Of a DNA stretch of 64,000 bases, positions 9,150-18,090 are shown in pieces. The notes below the pieces were generated by a model that saw only the letters and a program-made list of their open reading frames with translations, had not been told where the DNA came from and searched no databases. The position numbers were made by a program, and so were the translations under genes. The first letter of the stretch is position 1. Each line of letters opens with the position of its first letter. The DNA is taken from positions 53,807 to 117,806 of the forward strand of contig CAKKRE010000036.1 in the NCBI GenBank assembly GCA_919902505.1, given 5' to 3'. This stretch comes from Nitrospiraceae bacterium. Lineage in GTDB: Bacteria > Nitrospirota > Nitrospiria > Nitrospirales > Nitrospiraceae.

Positions 9150-10610
9150 ATGTTGCGTCTCTACAATACCCTGACCGGAAGCAAAGAGCCGTTCGAACCA
9201 TTGGTGCCCGGCAAGGTCCGCATGTATGTGTGCGGGGTGACGGTGTACGACTATTGTCACATCGGACATGCCCGGAGTGCGCTGGTGTTCGACGTGTTGC
9301 GCCGGTATCTGGAATATTCAGGTTTCGTCGTCGAGTTTGCCAAAAACTTCACGGACGTCGATGACAAGATCATCAAGCGGGCGAATGAACAGGGCGTGAG
9401 CTGCGAGCATGTCACTACCACTTACATCAACGCCTATTACGAGGATATGGAGAAGCTCGGTGTGCGCCGCGCGACGCTTGAACCCAGGGCGACAGAACAT
9501 ATCGCCGACATTGTGACGCTTGTCGACACCTTGCTCGCCAAGGGAATGGCGTATCGTGTCGACGGCGATGTCTATTTCCAGGTCGATCGGTATCCGGTGT
9601 ACGGCCGGCTCTCGAAGCGAAACGTCGATGATTTACAGGCGGGAGCGCGGGTGGATGTCGATGAGCGTAAACGTCACCCGATGGATTTCGCGCTGTGGAA
9701 AGGCAGCAAGCCCGGTGAGCCGTCCTGGGACAGCCCTTGGGGCCCGGGTCGTCCCGGCTGGCATATCGAATGTTCCGCTATGGCCATGCGGCATCTTGGT
9801 GAAACTTTCGATATCCATGGCGGCGGGATGGATCTCATTTTCCCGCACCACGAAAATGAGATCGCGCAATCCTGCGGGGCTACGGGCAAGGAGTTCGCGC
9901 GGTACTGGGTGCACAACGGGTTCGTGCAGATCAATCAAGAGAAGATGTCCAAGTCGTTGGGCAACTTTTTTACCATTCGAGAAATCTTTCAGAAATCGGA
10001 ATGGCCCGACACGGTGACCGGCGAGATGCTGCGCTATTTTCTGCTCACCACGCACTATCGAAGCCCATTGGATTTTTCCGATCAGAGTCTGAAGGAAGCC
10101 AAAAACGCACTCAACGGATTCTACGATCTCTTTGAACGGCTGAATGAATCCGCTCCGGTCCATAGTGCGGGCGATCAGCCGATGCAGGAGGTCATGGTGC
10201 GGACGCGCGAGGCGTTTGTGGCCGCCATGGACGATGATCTGAATACGCCCAACGCGCTGGCTGCCTTGCAGATGTTGCGCGGGGAAACCAACAAAGCTCT
10301 CGAAGCCGGACTGTCCAGTGAAGTGCGGCGGATGGTGCGGCAAGAGTTCCGCGCCTTAGGGATCGTCCTGGGGCTCCTCCAGACCGACACCTGGCGATTT
10401 AAAACTCAGCGGCAGCAGCCATCATCCGGCGGTGCCGGGGCGTCCACGGACACCCTGTCAGACGAGGACATTGCCGACAAGCTTGCCGCACGTCTCGCCG
10501 CGAAGCGATCGAAGAATTACCCACTCGCCGACCAGTTGCGAGCAGAGTTGGCATCCCATGGTATTACGATTGAGGACCGGCCGGATGGCACCAGTCGATG
10601 GAAACGATAA
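9150..10610 (+). CDS. cysS: Cysteinyl-tRNA synthetase
   Basis: Charges tRNA-Cys. The 486-residue class I synthetase has the HIGH-type motif CHIGHARS (residues 36-43), the zinc ligand Cys28 in VCGVTVYD, further zinc ligands in WHIECSAM and HHENEIAQS, and KMSKSLGN near residue 268. The C-terminal DALR-type anticodon region starts near residue 350. It begins 6 bp after the DedA gene and its 3' end overlaps rlmB by 26 bp. Confidence 0.97.
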   Translation: MLRLYNTLTGSKEPFEPLVPGKVRMYVCGVTVYDYCHIGHARSALVFDVLRRYLEYSGFVVEFAKNFTDVDDKIIKRANEQGVSCEHVTTTYINAYYEDMEKLGVRRATLEPRATEHIADIVTLVDTLLAKGMAYRVDGDVYFQVDRYPVYGRLSKRNVDDLQAGARVDVDERKRHPMDFALWKGSKPGEPSWDSPWGPGRPGWHIECSAMAMRHLGETFDIHGGGMDLIFPHHENEIAQSCGATGKEFARYWVHNGFVQINQEKMSKSLGNFFTIREIFQKSEWPDTVTGEMLRYFLLTTHYRSPLDFSDQSLKEAKNALNGFYDLFERLNESAPVHSAGDQPMQEVMVRTREAFVAAMDDDLNTPNALAALQMLRGETNKALEAGLSSEVRRMVRQEFRALGIVLGLLQTDTWRFKTQRQQPSSGGAGASTDTLSDEDIADKLAARLAAKRSKNYPLADQLRAELASHGITIEDRPDGTSRWKR

Positions 10611-11361
10611 CTCACTGGAGGTGATCTATGGCCTCCATGCCGTGCGCGAGGCGCTACGCGCCGGGGTTCGTCCGATCCAACGTCTCCTCGTGTTGGGAAC
10701 CGATCGACAGTTCGGGGAAATCGCGCGTCTGGCCAGGGATCAGCGCGTGCCGGTGCGAGTGGAACCGCGGGCTGCATTGGATCGCCTCGTTCCCTCCGGT
10801 CACCACCAGGGGGTGGTGGGTGTGGTCGCTGCCAAAGCCTATGCGGAGCCGGACGATATTCTCGCTTCCGCACAGTCTGAAGGGCAGACGCCACTGCTGG
10901 TCCTGTTGGACGGTGTGGAAGACCCGCACAACCTCGGGGCGATTCTGCGCACGGCCGAAGCGTCGGGTGTGCAAGGCGTCTTTATTCCGGAACGCCGCGC
11001 AGTGGGGCTGACGAGTGCGGTGGCGAAGGCCTCTGCCGGGGCTGTCGATTACATGCCCGTCGGGCGCGTGCCAAATCTGTCGCGCCTGATCGAACGTCTT
11101 CAAGGCGCAGGCATCTGGGTCTATGCGTTGGATGCTGAGGCTCCGAAGCCCTATACCGCGCTGGATTTCAGCGGCCCGGTGGCGCTCGTCTTCGGCGGGG
11201 AAGGGACGGGGGTTCGCCCAGGGGTGCGTGACGCCTGCGATGAGGCCGCCCACATTCCCATGATGGGGAAGGTCAGCTCGCTCAATGTCTCGGCATCTGC
11301 AGCCATCGTGCTGTATGAGGCATTGCGTCAACGTCGGGAAGGTGCGGGGAAGAAGCCGTAA
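10585..11361 (+). CDS. rlmB: 23S rRNA (guanosine-2'-O-)-methyltransferase RlmB, SpoU family
   Basis: 2'-O-methylates guanosine 2251 of 23S rRNA in characterised homologues. The 258-residue protein has an N-terminal L30e-like substrate-binding domain (YGLHAVREALRAG onwards) and a C-terminal SPOUT domain with the three knot motifs: EDPHNLGAILRTAEASG, FGGEGTGV and PMMGKVSSLNVSASAAIVLYE (residues split across the motif). ATG at 10585 lies inside the cysS 3' end with GAGG upstream; a GTG at 10621 would also keep the whole domain. The cysS-rlmB pairing is common in bacteria. Confidence 0.93.
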   Translation: MAPVDGNDNSLEVIYGLHAVREALRAGVRPIQRLLVLGTDRQFGEIARLARDQRVPVRVEPRAALDRLVPSGHHQGVVGVVAAKAYAEPDDILASAQSEGQTPLLVLLDGVEDPHNLGAILRTAEASGVQGVFIPERRAVGLTSAVAKASAGAVDYMPVGRVPNLSRLIERLQGAGIWVYALDAEAPKPYTALDFSGPVALVFGGEGTGVRPGVRDACDEAAHIPMMGKVSSLNVSASAAIVLYEALRQRREGAGKKP

Positions 11362-11378
11362 GGAAGAATGCAAAGGGC

Positions 11379-11669
11379 TCACCGGAGCTTCAGCATTTTC
11401 CCTTGGATGGCGGCCTTGAGCAGTTGGGCGGTATTGGAGACCCGGATCTTTTTCATCATATTCGCCCGATGCGCCTCGACTGTCTTGACGCTGATCTTTA
11501 ACCGCTGAGCAATTTCCTTGTTCTTGAATCCGGTCCAGATCAACTCAAGGATTTCCTGTTCGCGGGTCGTGAGGGCTTCGGGACGTCGTTTGCGAGGGGG
11601 AAGGACCGGATCCGGTGCGGATACTTTGGCTCGACTTTTCGTGGTCTTGGCGACTGGCGACATGTACAT
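11379..11669 (-). CDS. Stand-alone LuxR/GerE-type HTH protein
   Basis: A 96-residue DNA-binding protein consisting of a basic N-terminal tail (about 30 residues) and one GerE helix-turn-helix: LTTREQEILELIWTGFKNKE and IAQRLKISVKTVEAHRANMM. No receiver or ligand-binding domain is present, so activity is probably set by expression level or partner proteins. The start at 11669 has GGAG four bases upstream; a second in-frame ATG lies 6 bp inside. It is convergent with rlmB (17-bp gap) and divergent from the type IV pilus region, so a role in pilus control is possible but unproven. Confidence 0.85.
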   Translation of the reverse strand: MYMSPVAKTTKSRAKVSAPDPVLPPRKRRPEALTTREQEILELIWTGFKNKEIAQRLKISVKTVEAHRANMMKKIRVSNTAQLLKAAIQGKMLKLR

Positions 11670-11819
11670 CTAGCTCCACTTCAGGTAAAGGCAATTCACT
11701 GATTGAGGTTTGCGATCTTCTGCGCCAAAATTGCTCCCGGATTATACGCAGTGCCCCCGGCGTTTGTAAATGGAAAGAGCCAAGGGTTAGTGTCCTCGCG
11801 TCTGCCCTTATTGCCCTAG

Positions 11820-11837
11820 AAGTATATACGTATACTT
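11820..11837 (+). promoter_or_regulatory. Dyad with UACG tetraloop directly before a Shine-Dalgarno
   Basis: AAGTATA (11820-11826) and TATACTT (11831-11837) form a perfect 7-bp inverted repeat around TACG. As RNA this gives a hairpin with a UNCG-type tetraloop, immediately followed by the AGGAGGGG ribosome site of the 12-codon leader ORF before pilD. As DNA it would be an operator-sized dyad between the divergent LuxR-type gene and pilD. Which reading is right cannot be decided from sequence. Confidence 0.5.
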
Positions 11838-11848
11838 AGGAGGGGACC

Positions 11849-11887
11849 ATGTCGAGCAAGGCTCTCGTGTTTCAGGAGTGTTCGTGA
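11849..11887 (+). CDS. 12-codon leader ORF coupled to pilD
   Basis: ATG at 11849 has a strong Shine-Dalgarno (AGGAGGGG, ending 4 bp upstream) and opens a 12-codon frame encoding MSSKALVFQECS. Its TGA stop (11885-11887) overlaps the GTG start of prepilin peptidase (11884) as GTGA, an arrangement that favours translational coupling. The ORF is too short for homology-based support, so expression is inference from the ribosome site and overlap. Confidence 0.4.
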   Translation: MSSKALVFQECS

Positions 11888-12657
11888 TTCCATACCTAAC
11901 GGTCCTGCTATTCGGCGCGGTGATCGGCAGTTTCTTGAATGTCTGCATCTACCGCCTGCCGCGTGAAGAGTCCGTTGCCTGGCCGGCCTCCCACTGCCCT
12001 TCGTGCCGCCAGACCATCGCTTTCTACGACAACATTCCGATTGTGAGTTATCTGCTTCTGCGGGGCCGCTGCCGGGCCTGCCATGCGCCGATTGCAATCC
12101 AGTACCCAGTGGTGGAAGCGGCCAACGCGATCGGATACGTGCTGGTCTTTTGGGCGTTTGGGTTTACGCCGTCGGCCTGGGCCTATGCGGCGTTGGTGTC
12201 CGCGCTAATCGTGGTGACGGGGACCGACCTCGCCCATACGATGATCCCGGACGCCGTGACGCTGCCGGGAATCGTCATCGGTCTGCTGTGTGCCATCGTG
12301 ATCCTCCCGGTCGGACTTGTCGATTCCTTGCTCGGTGTTGTGTTGGGCGGCGGGATCTTATGGTTTTTAGCATGGATCAGTCCCTATGTTTTCGGGAAGG
12401 AAGGGATGGGGGGCGGGGATATCAAGCTGATGGCCATGGTCGGGGCCTTCCTCGGCTGGCAGCCGGTGCTGTTGGCGATTATGATCGGATCTTTTCTGGG
12501 GTCCATTGTCGGTGTCGGGCTCATCGCCGTCGGGGTCATGCGGCGTGAGCAGTACATTCCATTCGGACCGTTCTTGGCAGTGGGATCAATCCTTGCCCTG
12601 TTGTTTCATCAGCCCCTGCTTGAGTGGTATTGGGCGCTGATCGACATTCCGCAGTAA
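11884..12657 (+). CDS. pilD: Prepilin peptidase / N-methyltransferase
   Basis: Inner-membrane aspartic protease that removes the leader of type IV prepilins and N-methylates the new N-terminus. The 257-residue protein has the N-terminal methylase-linked zinc motif HCPSCRQTI ... GRCRACHAPI (two CxxC pairs), and the two catalytic aspartates in TGTDLAHTMIPD and GMGGGDIKLMAMVGAFLGW. At least seven hydrophobic segments follow. GTG at 11884 is preferred over GTG at 11878 because CAGGAG then lies at proper distance. It heads the type IV pilus region and would process both minor-pilin sets downstream. Confidence 0.95.
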   Translation: MIPYLTVLLFGAVIGSFLNVCIYRLPREESVAWPASHCPSCRQTIAFYDNIPIVSYLLLRGRCRACHAPIAIQYPVVEAANAIGYVLVFWAFGFTPSAWAYAALVSALIVVTGTDLAHTMIPDAVTLPGIVIGLLCAIVILPVGLVDSLLGVVLGGGILWFLAWISPYVFGKEGMGGGDIKLMAMVGAFLGWQPVLLAIMIGSFLGSIVGVGLIAVGVMRREQYIPFGPFLAVGSILALLFHQPLLEWYWALIDIPQ

Positions 12658-12747
12658 CCGCCTTCAAATCGTTACTCAGAGCCAGTTTCTAAGGATCGGC
12701 ACCTCGCCGAACTGTATCTGAACGGATGACTGACTGTATCCGATTCG

Positions 12748-12766
12748 GAACAGTTCATAACTGTTC
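12748..12766 (+). promoter_or_regulatory. Inverted repeat GAACAGTT-CAT-AACTGTTC
   Basis: A perfect 8-bp dyad with a 3-base centre lies in the 292-bp gap between pilD and the first pseudopilin gene. A run of six T (12773-12778) follows six bases later, so it may act as a modest intrinsic terminator for pilD or as an operator for the pilin genes. The rest of the gap shows no gene. Confidence 0.4.
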
Positions 12767-12949
12767 ACGCGCTTTTTTCTGTCCTGCCTCAGGCAGCATT
12801 CCACGGCTCACGGCAGATTTCCTCAACATTTCTATAGCTTCCCCGGCCGCTTCGGTAGAAGAGCCGGCCTCGTTGCTTCTACAGGCGGCAGGAGTGAGGA
12901 ACGGCATGGAACTTGGAATTGCTCTACGTGCTCGAAGAAAGGAGCCGGT

Positions 12950-13384
12950 ATGAACGAACGTGGCGGGAGTCTGGTGGAGCTGTGTACGGTGGTCGCGATC
13001 ATCGGGATTGTGGTGGGCGTGAGTGTGCCTGGATGGGCCACGCTTGTCGCAAAACATCAACAGCGCGCGGTGATGGCGGAGATCGCATCGGAGTTGCGCA
13101 TGGCGCGGCAATTGGCGATGGCGAGGCATGAGCGTATTCGAGTGGTCGTGGATGCGGGACAATCGGAATTGCGCACAGAATGTATGGATTGTGACACAAC
13201 CCTGCTGCGCCGGTATGAGTTCGGTCACAAAGGCACGGCGGTTGAGTCGATGACGACGAAACCGGAAATCATGTTTCAGCCCAGCGGTCGTTCGGCCACG
13301 GCGACCACCATGGTCCTGGTCGATGGTCGTCGTGCGACACATCAGGTCACGGTGAGCATCACCGGACGGGTGACCCTGTCATGA
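12950..13384 (+). CDS. GspH/FimT-type minor pseudopilin (set 1)
   Basis: A 144-residue prepilin-like protein. After a five-residue leader it shows a class-III signal, RGGSLVELCTVVAIIGIV, with Glu at position 5 of the mature protein as in type IV pilins and pseudopilins, followed by one hydrophobic helix and a small globular GspH-like domain (ELRMARQLAMARHERIRVVV). AAAGGAG lies 7 bp before the ATG. Its stop overlaps the next gene by 4 bp (ATGA). It should be processed by the adjacent PilD and initiate or cap a pilus/pseudopilus. Confidence 0.85.
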   Translation: MNERGGSLVELCTVVAIIGIVVGVSVPGWATLVAKHQQRAVMAEIASELRMARQLAMARHERIRVVVDAGQSELRTECMDCDTTLLRRYEFGHKGTAVESMTTKPEIMFQPSGRSATATTMVLVDGRRATHQVTVSITGRVTLS

Positions 13385-13908
13385 CACAATGTGAGCCGAA
13401 TCTTGTGACGCGACGATCTGTGTTGATGAGTGCCAAAGGGTTCACCCTCGTGGAGAGCATGGTGGCGTTGGTGGTGCTGTCGATCGGCGTGATCGGGACG
13501 ATCGGCATGTGCGAATGGGCTGAGCGCGGTCTGCAGCGCGGGGCGTTGACGACAACCGCGCTGGCGCTCGCTGAATCACGCCTGGAGGCGAAGCGGAGTG
13601 TGGCGTGGGAGCGGTTGTTGATGGACGACGTGGATCAAGACGGAATATTGGAGTCCGTCATGCACGACGATGGCTTGCAGGATGATCAGACGAACGGCGA
13701 CGGCATCTTCACGGCCAGTGCCACCCAGTCCAACATCCGGCTTGTCTGGACCGTGGAACTGAATCGCGGCCACGAGCCGGCCGGGGCGAGCCTGGCGACT
13801 ATCGAGGCGCGTGCAATCTTCCGGACTATGGGAGGGCAGGAGAAAGAGGTTCGCGTTCGCACGATCCGGGCCAATCCCCGGTATGTCGGCCTGTCTGTGT
13901 TGTCATGA
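13381..13908 (+). CDS. PilV-type minor pilin (set 1)
   Basis: A 175-residue prepilin with leader ending in Gly and the motif KGFTLVESMVALVVLSIGV at residues about 19-37, followed by ALALAESRLEAKRS, a pattern common to PilV/PulI-like minor pilins. An acidic DVDQDGILESV stretch near residue 80 could bind calcium. The start overlaps the upstream gene and the stop overlaps the downstream gene, each by 4 bp, so the set is translated as a coupled block. Confidence 0.85.
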   Translation: MTQCEPNLVTRRSVLMSAKGFTLVESMVALVVLSIGVIGTIGMCEWAERGLQRGALTTTALALAESRLEAKRSVAWERLLMDDVDQDGILESVMHDDGLQDDQTNGDGIFTASATQSNIRLVWTVELNRGHEPAGASLATIEARAIFRTMGGQEKEVRVRTIRANPRYVGLSVLS

Positions 13909-14681
13909 GGCGCGACATGGTCAACGGATCGAAAGTGCTGAAGCGCATGAATATTGGATGGTGCCTCGGCTCTGCCGGAGCGAGTCTCATTGAACTGCTC
14001 ATCGCAATGGCGATCAGCAGCATCGCAATATCCGCTTCGATTCATGTCTTTTCCTCCGTCGGCCTGCGGTTCAGCGCACAGCATTCGACGATGGTGACGA
14101 ATCAGGATCTGCGTCTGGGGCTGGATGTGCTGTGCAGCGAAGTGCGTCTGGCTGGAGGCGGATTGTTAGGCGGAGATTCGTCGTTTCTCAAGGCGAAGTC
14201 GGACGAGATCGAATTCTTCGCCAATTTGAGTGGTGCGTCGACTACGCTGACGCAGGTCGCGGAAGTGGGCCGCCAGGACCTCCCGGTCGAAGAAGGGGCC
14301 GGTTGGCCAAAAGGCAAGCAACTATTGGTGTGCACAGTCGTGCAGTGCGCCTGGAATCAGTTGGCTGCCGATGGGCGGAAGCAGACGCTGACATTGGTGA
14401 CACCGACCGCAGAACAGCTTCCGGTGCGTAGCGCCATATTCCTGCTGAATCGAGTGCGTTACTACGTGAAGCGCCAGGATGATGGGACGATGCGGGTCAT
14501 GCGTGATGTGGACGGCGGTGCGAGTACGTTGATGGGCGATGTGAGTCAGTTCGAGCTGCAATATCTTGATAGGGACGGGCGTGTGACGACGGATTTGAGC
14601 GAGGTGGTGCGGGTGCGTGTGGCGATACAGGCCGGACGACAAGGATCGAGGCTGGTGCGGGACGTGGCGATCCGGATGTAA
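13905..14681 (+). CDS. PilW-type minor pilin (set 1)
   Basis: A 258-residue prepilin with a long 26-residue leader and the motif GASLIELLIAMAISSIAIS, lacking the Phe of the usual GFTLIE, then a globular domain with DLRLGLDVLCSEVRLAGGG, the PilW/PulJ-like helix. It overlaps the PilV-type gene by 4 bp and is followed 18 bp later by the PilX-type gene. Role: minor pilin of the priming or tip complex, by analogy with FimU-PilVWX. The C-terminal half has no assignable motif. Confidence 0.82.
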   Translation: MRRDMVNGSKVLKRMNIGWCLGSAGASLIELLIAMAISSIAISASIHVFSSVGLRFSAQHSTMVTNQDLRLGLDVLCSEVRLAGGGLLGGDSSFLKAKSDEIEFFANLSGASTTLTQVAEVGRQDLPVEEGAGWPKGKQLLVCTVVQCAWNQLAADGRKQTLTLVTPTAEQLPVRSAIFLLNRVRYYVKRQDDGTMRVMRDVDGGASTLMGDVSQFELQYLDRDGRVTTDLSEVVRVRVAIQAGRQGSRLVRDVAIRM

Positions 14682-14699
14682 TAGGTAAAGGGAATAACT

Positions 14700-16187
14700 A
14701 TGAAGACAAGCATGGGACGGTCACGAATTGCGGTGCGGCGAGATGAGAGGGGAATGGCGTTGCTGGCGGTGCTCATGGTGGTGTTTCTGCTGACCTTGCT
14801 GGGGATGACCTCCATGCAGTTGGCCGGCCAGGAGATCGTCGGCGTCAGTGCGTTACAAGAGGAGCGGCTTGCGCACCATGCGGCTGAAGCGGCGGTTGAT
14901 GTGGTGATGGGATGGTTTCACGATCCTGCGCTGCATCCGCAGGGAGTCGAGACGACGTGGTTGACGAAACGGCTGGTGAATGCACAGGGAGATCCCTCCT
15001 ATTTCGATGCACAGGGGCGCGCACAGTTTGCGGGAACCGGTGCGTCTCCGGATGTGGTCTTCGATGCGGCCCATGCTCAGCACGACCGGCTGATGAACGA
15101 TCCTCAAACGGGTTGGTTCAAATCTCTCAAGGGACTTGCGAGGATTCTCAAGTTACGAGTCTATGGGGCGACTCGGCCGGGACTGCTCTGCACGGTGGAG
15201 GTAACGGCGGGAGCCGGCCATACCTCACGGGTAACGAAAACGGTATCCGTCGAATTCGGCGCCTATGCTGTTCCGGCGCTGCACGCGCCGATCCAGGGCG
15301 GCACACTGGGAAATGAGTCCGCGCCATCCTCAGCCGGTTCCGTGTTCGCCCATTGGGGCGACATGGTGGTACGTGGCAAGGCGTATTTCCCTCGGCCGGA
15401 GGCGATCCCGATGAAGAGCGGGTTGGCGCCGGTGACGGGGCAGGCCTATGACGAAATGACGCACCGCGAGGATCGCTGGTTCACCATCCGACTCGGTGGC
15501 GACGCCTTTTTTGCGCAGCTTCCGGCAGAGGCCTGGTCGGGAGTTCCACTGAATCTCCACACGCACCAGGATCCGGTGCCCGGTCTCAAGGTAGACCAGT
15601 GGGATTACGACACCTTGAAGCGAATGGCCAGGCAGTTCGGGCAGTACTACGGCATAGACCGGGATGGATTGCTATATGCCGGCGGTGTGATCCAGCCAGG
15701 AGCGGGGCGCCCAGCCTCGGAAGTGTTTGCCTCGAAGGGCCCCGGTGACCATCGGGGGTTGATCTTTGTCGATACGCTCGATGGAACGTCCCCGCGACCT
15801 GACAATTTGGGGACGATCGTGCTCGATCAAGAGTATGCCGAGGGCATCTTCATTGTGAATGCGCATGTGCTCTGGAAGACAGGGGCGTATGGGAAACCGA
15901 TTCCGGCTCTGAGTCCCCCGCCGGAAGGTCAGCAATCGCTTGGAAGCAGGATTCCTGTTCAACTGTCCGGCATTCATCTACAGGGTGTCCTGTATGTCGC
16001 GGGTGACGTGCGGTATGCAGGGCACCTCAGGGTCTATGGCGGGGTGGTGGCGCAAGGGGCGATTGTGGACGGCGCGAACGGGTCGGGGATGTTGGACGTG
16101 TGGTACAACCACGACCTCCGCGATGGGCTGGTGCAGGGCATGCCACTGGTGTTTGTGGCGCCTGGAAGCTGGCAGGCCAAAATTTGA
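14700..16187 (+). CDS. Oversized PilX-type minor pilin (set 1)
   Basis: A 495-residue protein with a PilX N-terminal module: RGMALLAVLMVVFLLTLLGM at residues about 18-37, followed by HHAAEAAVDVVMGWF. PilX proteins are normally around 170-200 residues; here more than 400 residues form an extracellular part. Near its C-terminus a repetitive segment, GVLYVAGDVRYAGHLRVYGG followed by VVAQGAIVDG, looks like a short right-handed beta-helix or bactofilin-like strip. No Glu5 is present, as is usual for PilX. It ends set 1 and probably contributes an enlarged tip domain. Confidence 0.78.
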   Translation: MKTSMGRSRIAVRRDERGMALLAVLMVVFLLTLLGMTSMQLAGQEIVGVSALQEERLAHHAAEAAVDVVMGWFHDPALHPQGVETTWLTKRLVNAQGDPSYFDAQGRAQFAGTGASPDVVFDAAHAQHDRLMNDPQTGWFKSLKGLARILKLRVYGATRPGLLCTVEVTAGAGHTSRVTKTVSVEFGAYAVPALHAPIQGGTLGNESAPSSAGSVFAHWGDMVVRGKAYFPRPEAIPMKSGLAPVTGQAYDEMTHREDRWFTIRLGGDAFFAQLPAEAWSGVPLNLHTHQDPVPGLKVDQWDYDTLKRMARQFGQYYGIDRDGLLYAGGVIQPGAGRPASEVFASKGPGDHRGLIFVDTLDGTSPRPDNLGTIVLDQEYAEGIFIVNAHVLWKTGAYGKPIPALSPPPEGQQSLGSRIPVQLSGIHLQGVLYVAGDVRYAGHLRVYGGVVAQGAIVDGANGSGMLDVWYNHDLRDGLVQGMPLVFVAPGSWQAKI

Positions 16188-16212
16188 CGACAGAGGTGGG
16201 GGTTGACGCGAT

Positions 16213-16227
16213 CATTCCGCCGGAATG
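16213..16227 (+). promoter_or_regulatory. Inverted repeat CATTCCG-C-CGGAATG upstream of pilB
   Basis: A perfect 7-bp dyad with a one-base centre lies 64 bp before the ATPase start in the 103-bp gap between the two pilus blocks. The centre is too tight for a stable RNA hairpin, so a protein operator is more likely than a terminator. Binding factor unknown. Confidence 0.35.
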
Positions 16228-16290
16228 TTGAGTCCAGACAATCATCTGTAATCCAATCGTCTCCACGGCCTTCAGAAAGGAATTGCTCCC

Positions 16291-18090
16291 ATGAGTCGTG
16301 CCACGGTGTCCACGTTACCAGTCACGGAGTGTTCCCAAGCGGTCAGCGCTTTAGCGCAGACGCGTTCCGCTACTTGCTACCACCGGCTCGTCGAACAGGG
16401 TTTTCTGCAGCAGGAGGAGTTAGTGCTCGCCACGGCTGAAGCCGCGCGAAAGCGGCTCGATGTGGCGACTGTGCTCATGGAGCGGTATCGGATACCGAAG
16501 CCGGCGCTCGGTGCCGCACTGGCAGAATTCTATCACTGCCCGTTTCTCGCCTATGACGAGCGCACGGTCATGGAGCGGGAGTTATTGAAAAATCTCAGCC
16601 TGGATTATCTTCGGATGAACCATTGGGTTCCGCTCAGGCGTCAGGGCAACGGAATCGAAGTCCTGATCGACGACCCGCACAATCCGGACAAGCTGTTCGA
16701 TGTGCGGCGAGCGTTTCCAGGCCAGGCACTGTCCTATCGTGTCGGACTCCGTTGCGATATTGCGCGGTTGTTGAATGCCATTCAAGGGCGCGAGTCGGGC
16801 GATGCGATATCCGACATTCTTGGCGAGCTGGTCAGTGAAGCGCAGCTCGAAGAACAACAAAATGCGACGATTGCGGCAATCACCGAAAACGATTCGGCCA
16901 TCGTCCGGCTCGCCAATCAGATCATTACCGACGCCTATCGGCGCGGGGCCTCGGATATCCATATTGAGCCCTATGCCGATCGAAAGGAAACGGCTGTGCG
17001 CTTCCGCGTCGACGGCACCTGCTTTACGTACATGAAGATTCCGGCAGCCTATCGCCGGGCGATCGTCTCCCGCCTGAAGATTATGGCCAGTCTGGACATT
17101 GCCGAGCGGCGTAAGCCGCAGGATGGCAAAATCCGGTTCAAGTTGGGCACCGGACAGGAGATCGAACTGCGGGTCGCCACACTTCCCACGTCCGGCTTTA
17201 ATGAAGATGTGGTGATTCGCCTACTGACTGCCAACGGGCCTCGCCGGTTGGAGGAGATGGAGTTCAGCGACGGAACACGCCGGCTCGTAGGGCAGTTGGC
17301 TCAAAAACCGCATGGCATCGTTCTGTGCGCCGGTCCGACCGGATCAGGAAAGACCACCACCTTACATGCCATTCTGGCTTCGATTAACACCGATGAACGA
17401 AAGATCTGGACGGCGGAGGATCCGATCGAGATCACGCAGGATGGATTGCGGCAGGTGCAGGTTCATCCCAAGATAGGGCTTACCTTCGCTACAACGATGA
17501 GGGCCTTCCTGAGAGCCGATCCGGATGTGATCATGATCGGGGAAATGCGCGACAAAGAAACGGCGGATATTGCCATCGAAGCCTCGCTGACCGGTCACCT
17601 GGTGTTCAGTACCATCCATACGAACAGTGCCGTAGAGACCGTGGTGCGCTTGCTTGACCTGGGGTGCGACCCGTTCAATTTTTCGGATGCCATGTTGGGT
17701 GTCTTGGCGATGCGGTTGTGCAAGCGCCTCTGTTCCAACTGCCGTGAGTCGTACCATCCCACGAAGAGCGAATATGACGAACTGGTGCAGGCCTTTGGGG
17801 CGAGCGATTGGGAAGGCGTGCATCCTGCGTATAATCCGGGCCTCAGGTTGTTTCGTGGACGAGGGTGTGACACGTGTAACCAGACCGGGTACCGTGGGCG
17901 AGTGCCCATCCATGAGTTGATGGTGGTGTCTGACTCCATGAAAGCATCGATTCAGACCAGGGCGCGCACCGCCGAATTGCTCGCCCTCGCAAAAAGTGAG
18001 GGCATGAAGACATTGGTACAAGACGGCATCGACAAGGTCCTGCAAGGACTCACCACGTATAAACAGGTGCGAGCAGTTGCGATCAAATAG
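16291..18090 (+). CDS. pilB: PilB/GspE-type pilus assembly ATPase
   Basis: Hexameric cytoplasmic ATPase powering pilus extension. The 599-residue protein has an N-terminal MshEN-like region (about 1-160), then Asp box SDIHIEPYADRKE, Walker A GPTGSGKTTT with Lys354, Walker B region PDVIMIGEMRDKETADIAIE, the His box FSTIHTNSAVETVV, and a zinc site from CKRLCSNC and CDTCNQTGYRGR. ATG at 16291 has AAAGGA upstream. It lies between the two minor-pilin sets; no PilC platform gene or PilT retraction ATPase is adjacent, so these must be elsewhere. Confidence 0.94.
   Translation: MSRATVSTLPVTECSQAVSALAQTRSATCYHRLVEQGFLQQEELVLATAEAARKRLDVATVLMERYRIPKPALGAALAEFYHCPFLAYDERTVMERELLKNLSLDYLRMNHWVPLRRQGNGIEVLIDDPHNPDKLFDVRRAFPGQALSYRVGLRCDIARLLNAIQGRESGDAISDILGELVSEAQLEEQQNATIAAITENDSAIVRLANQIITDAYRRGASDIHIEPYADRKETAVRFRVDGTCFTYMKIPAAYRRAIVSRLKIMASLDIAERRKPQDGKIRFKLGTGQEIELRVATLPTSGFNEDVVIRLLTANGPRRLEEMEFSDGTRRLVGQLAQKPHGIVLCAGPTGSGKTTTLHAILASINTDERKIWTAEDPIEITQDGLRQVQVHPKIGLTFATTMRAFLRADPDVIMIGEMRDKETADIAIEASLTGHLVFSTIHTNSAVETVVRLLDLGCDPFNFSDAMLGVLAMRLCKRLCSNCRESYHPTKSEYDELVQAFGASDWEGVHPAYNPGLRLFRGRGCDTCNQTGYRGRVPIHELMVVSDSMKASIQTRARTAELLALAKSEGMKTLVQDGIDKVLQGLTTYKQVRAVAIK

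Noticed and set aside
12755..13342. 195-codon antisense frame opposite the first pseudopilin
   Set aside because: His/Arg-rich shadow of a gene with a proper prepilin signal and ribosome site.
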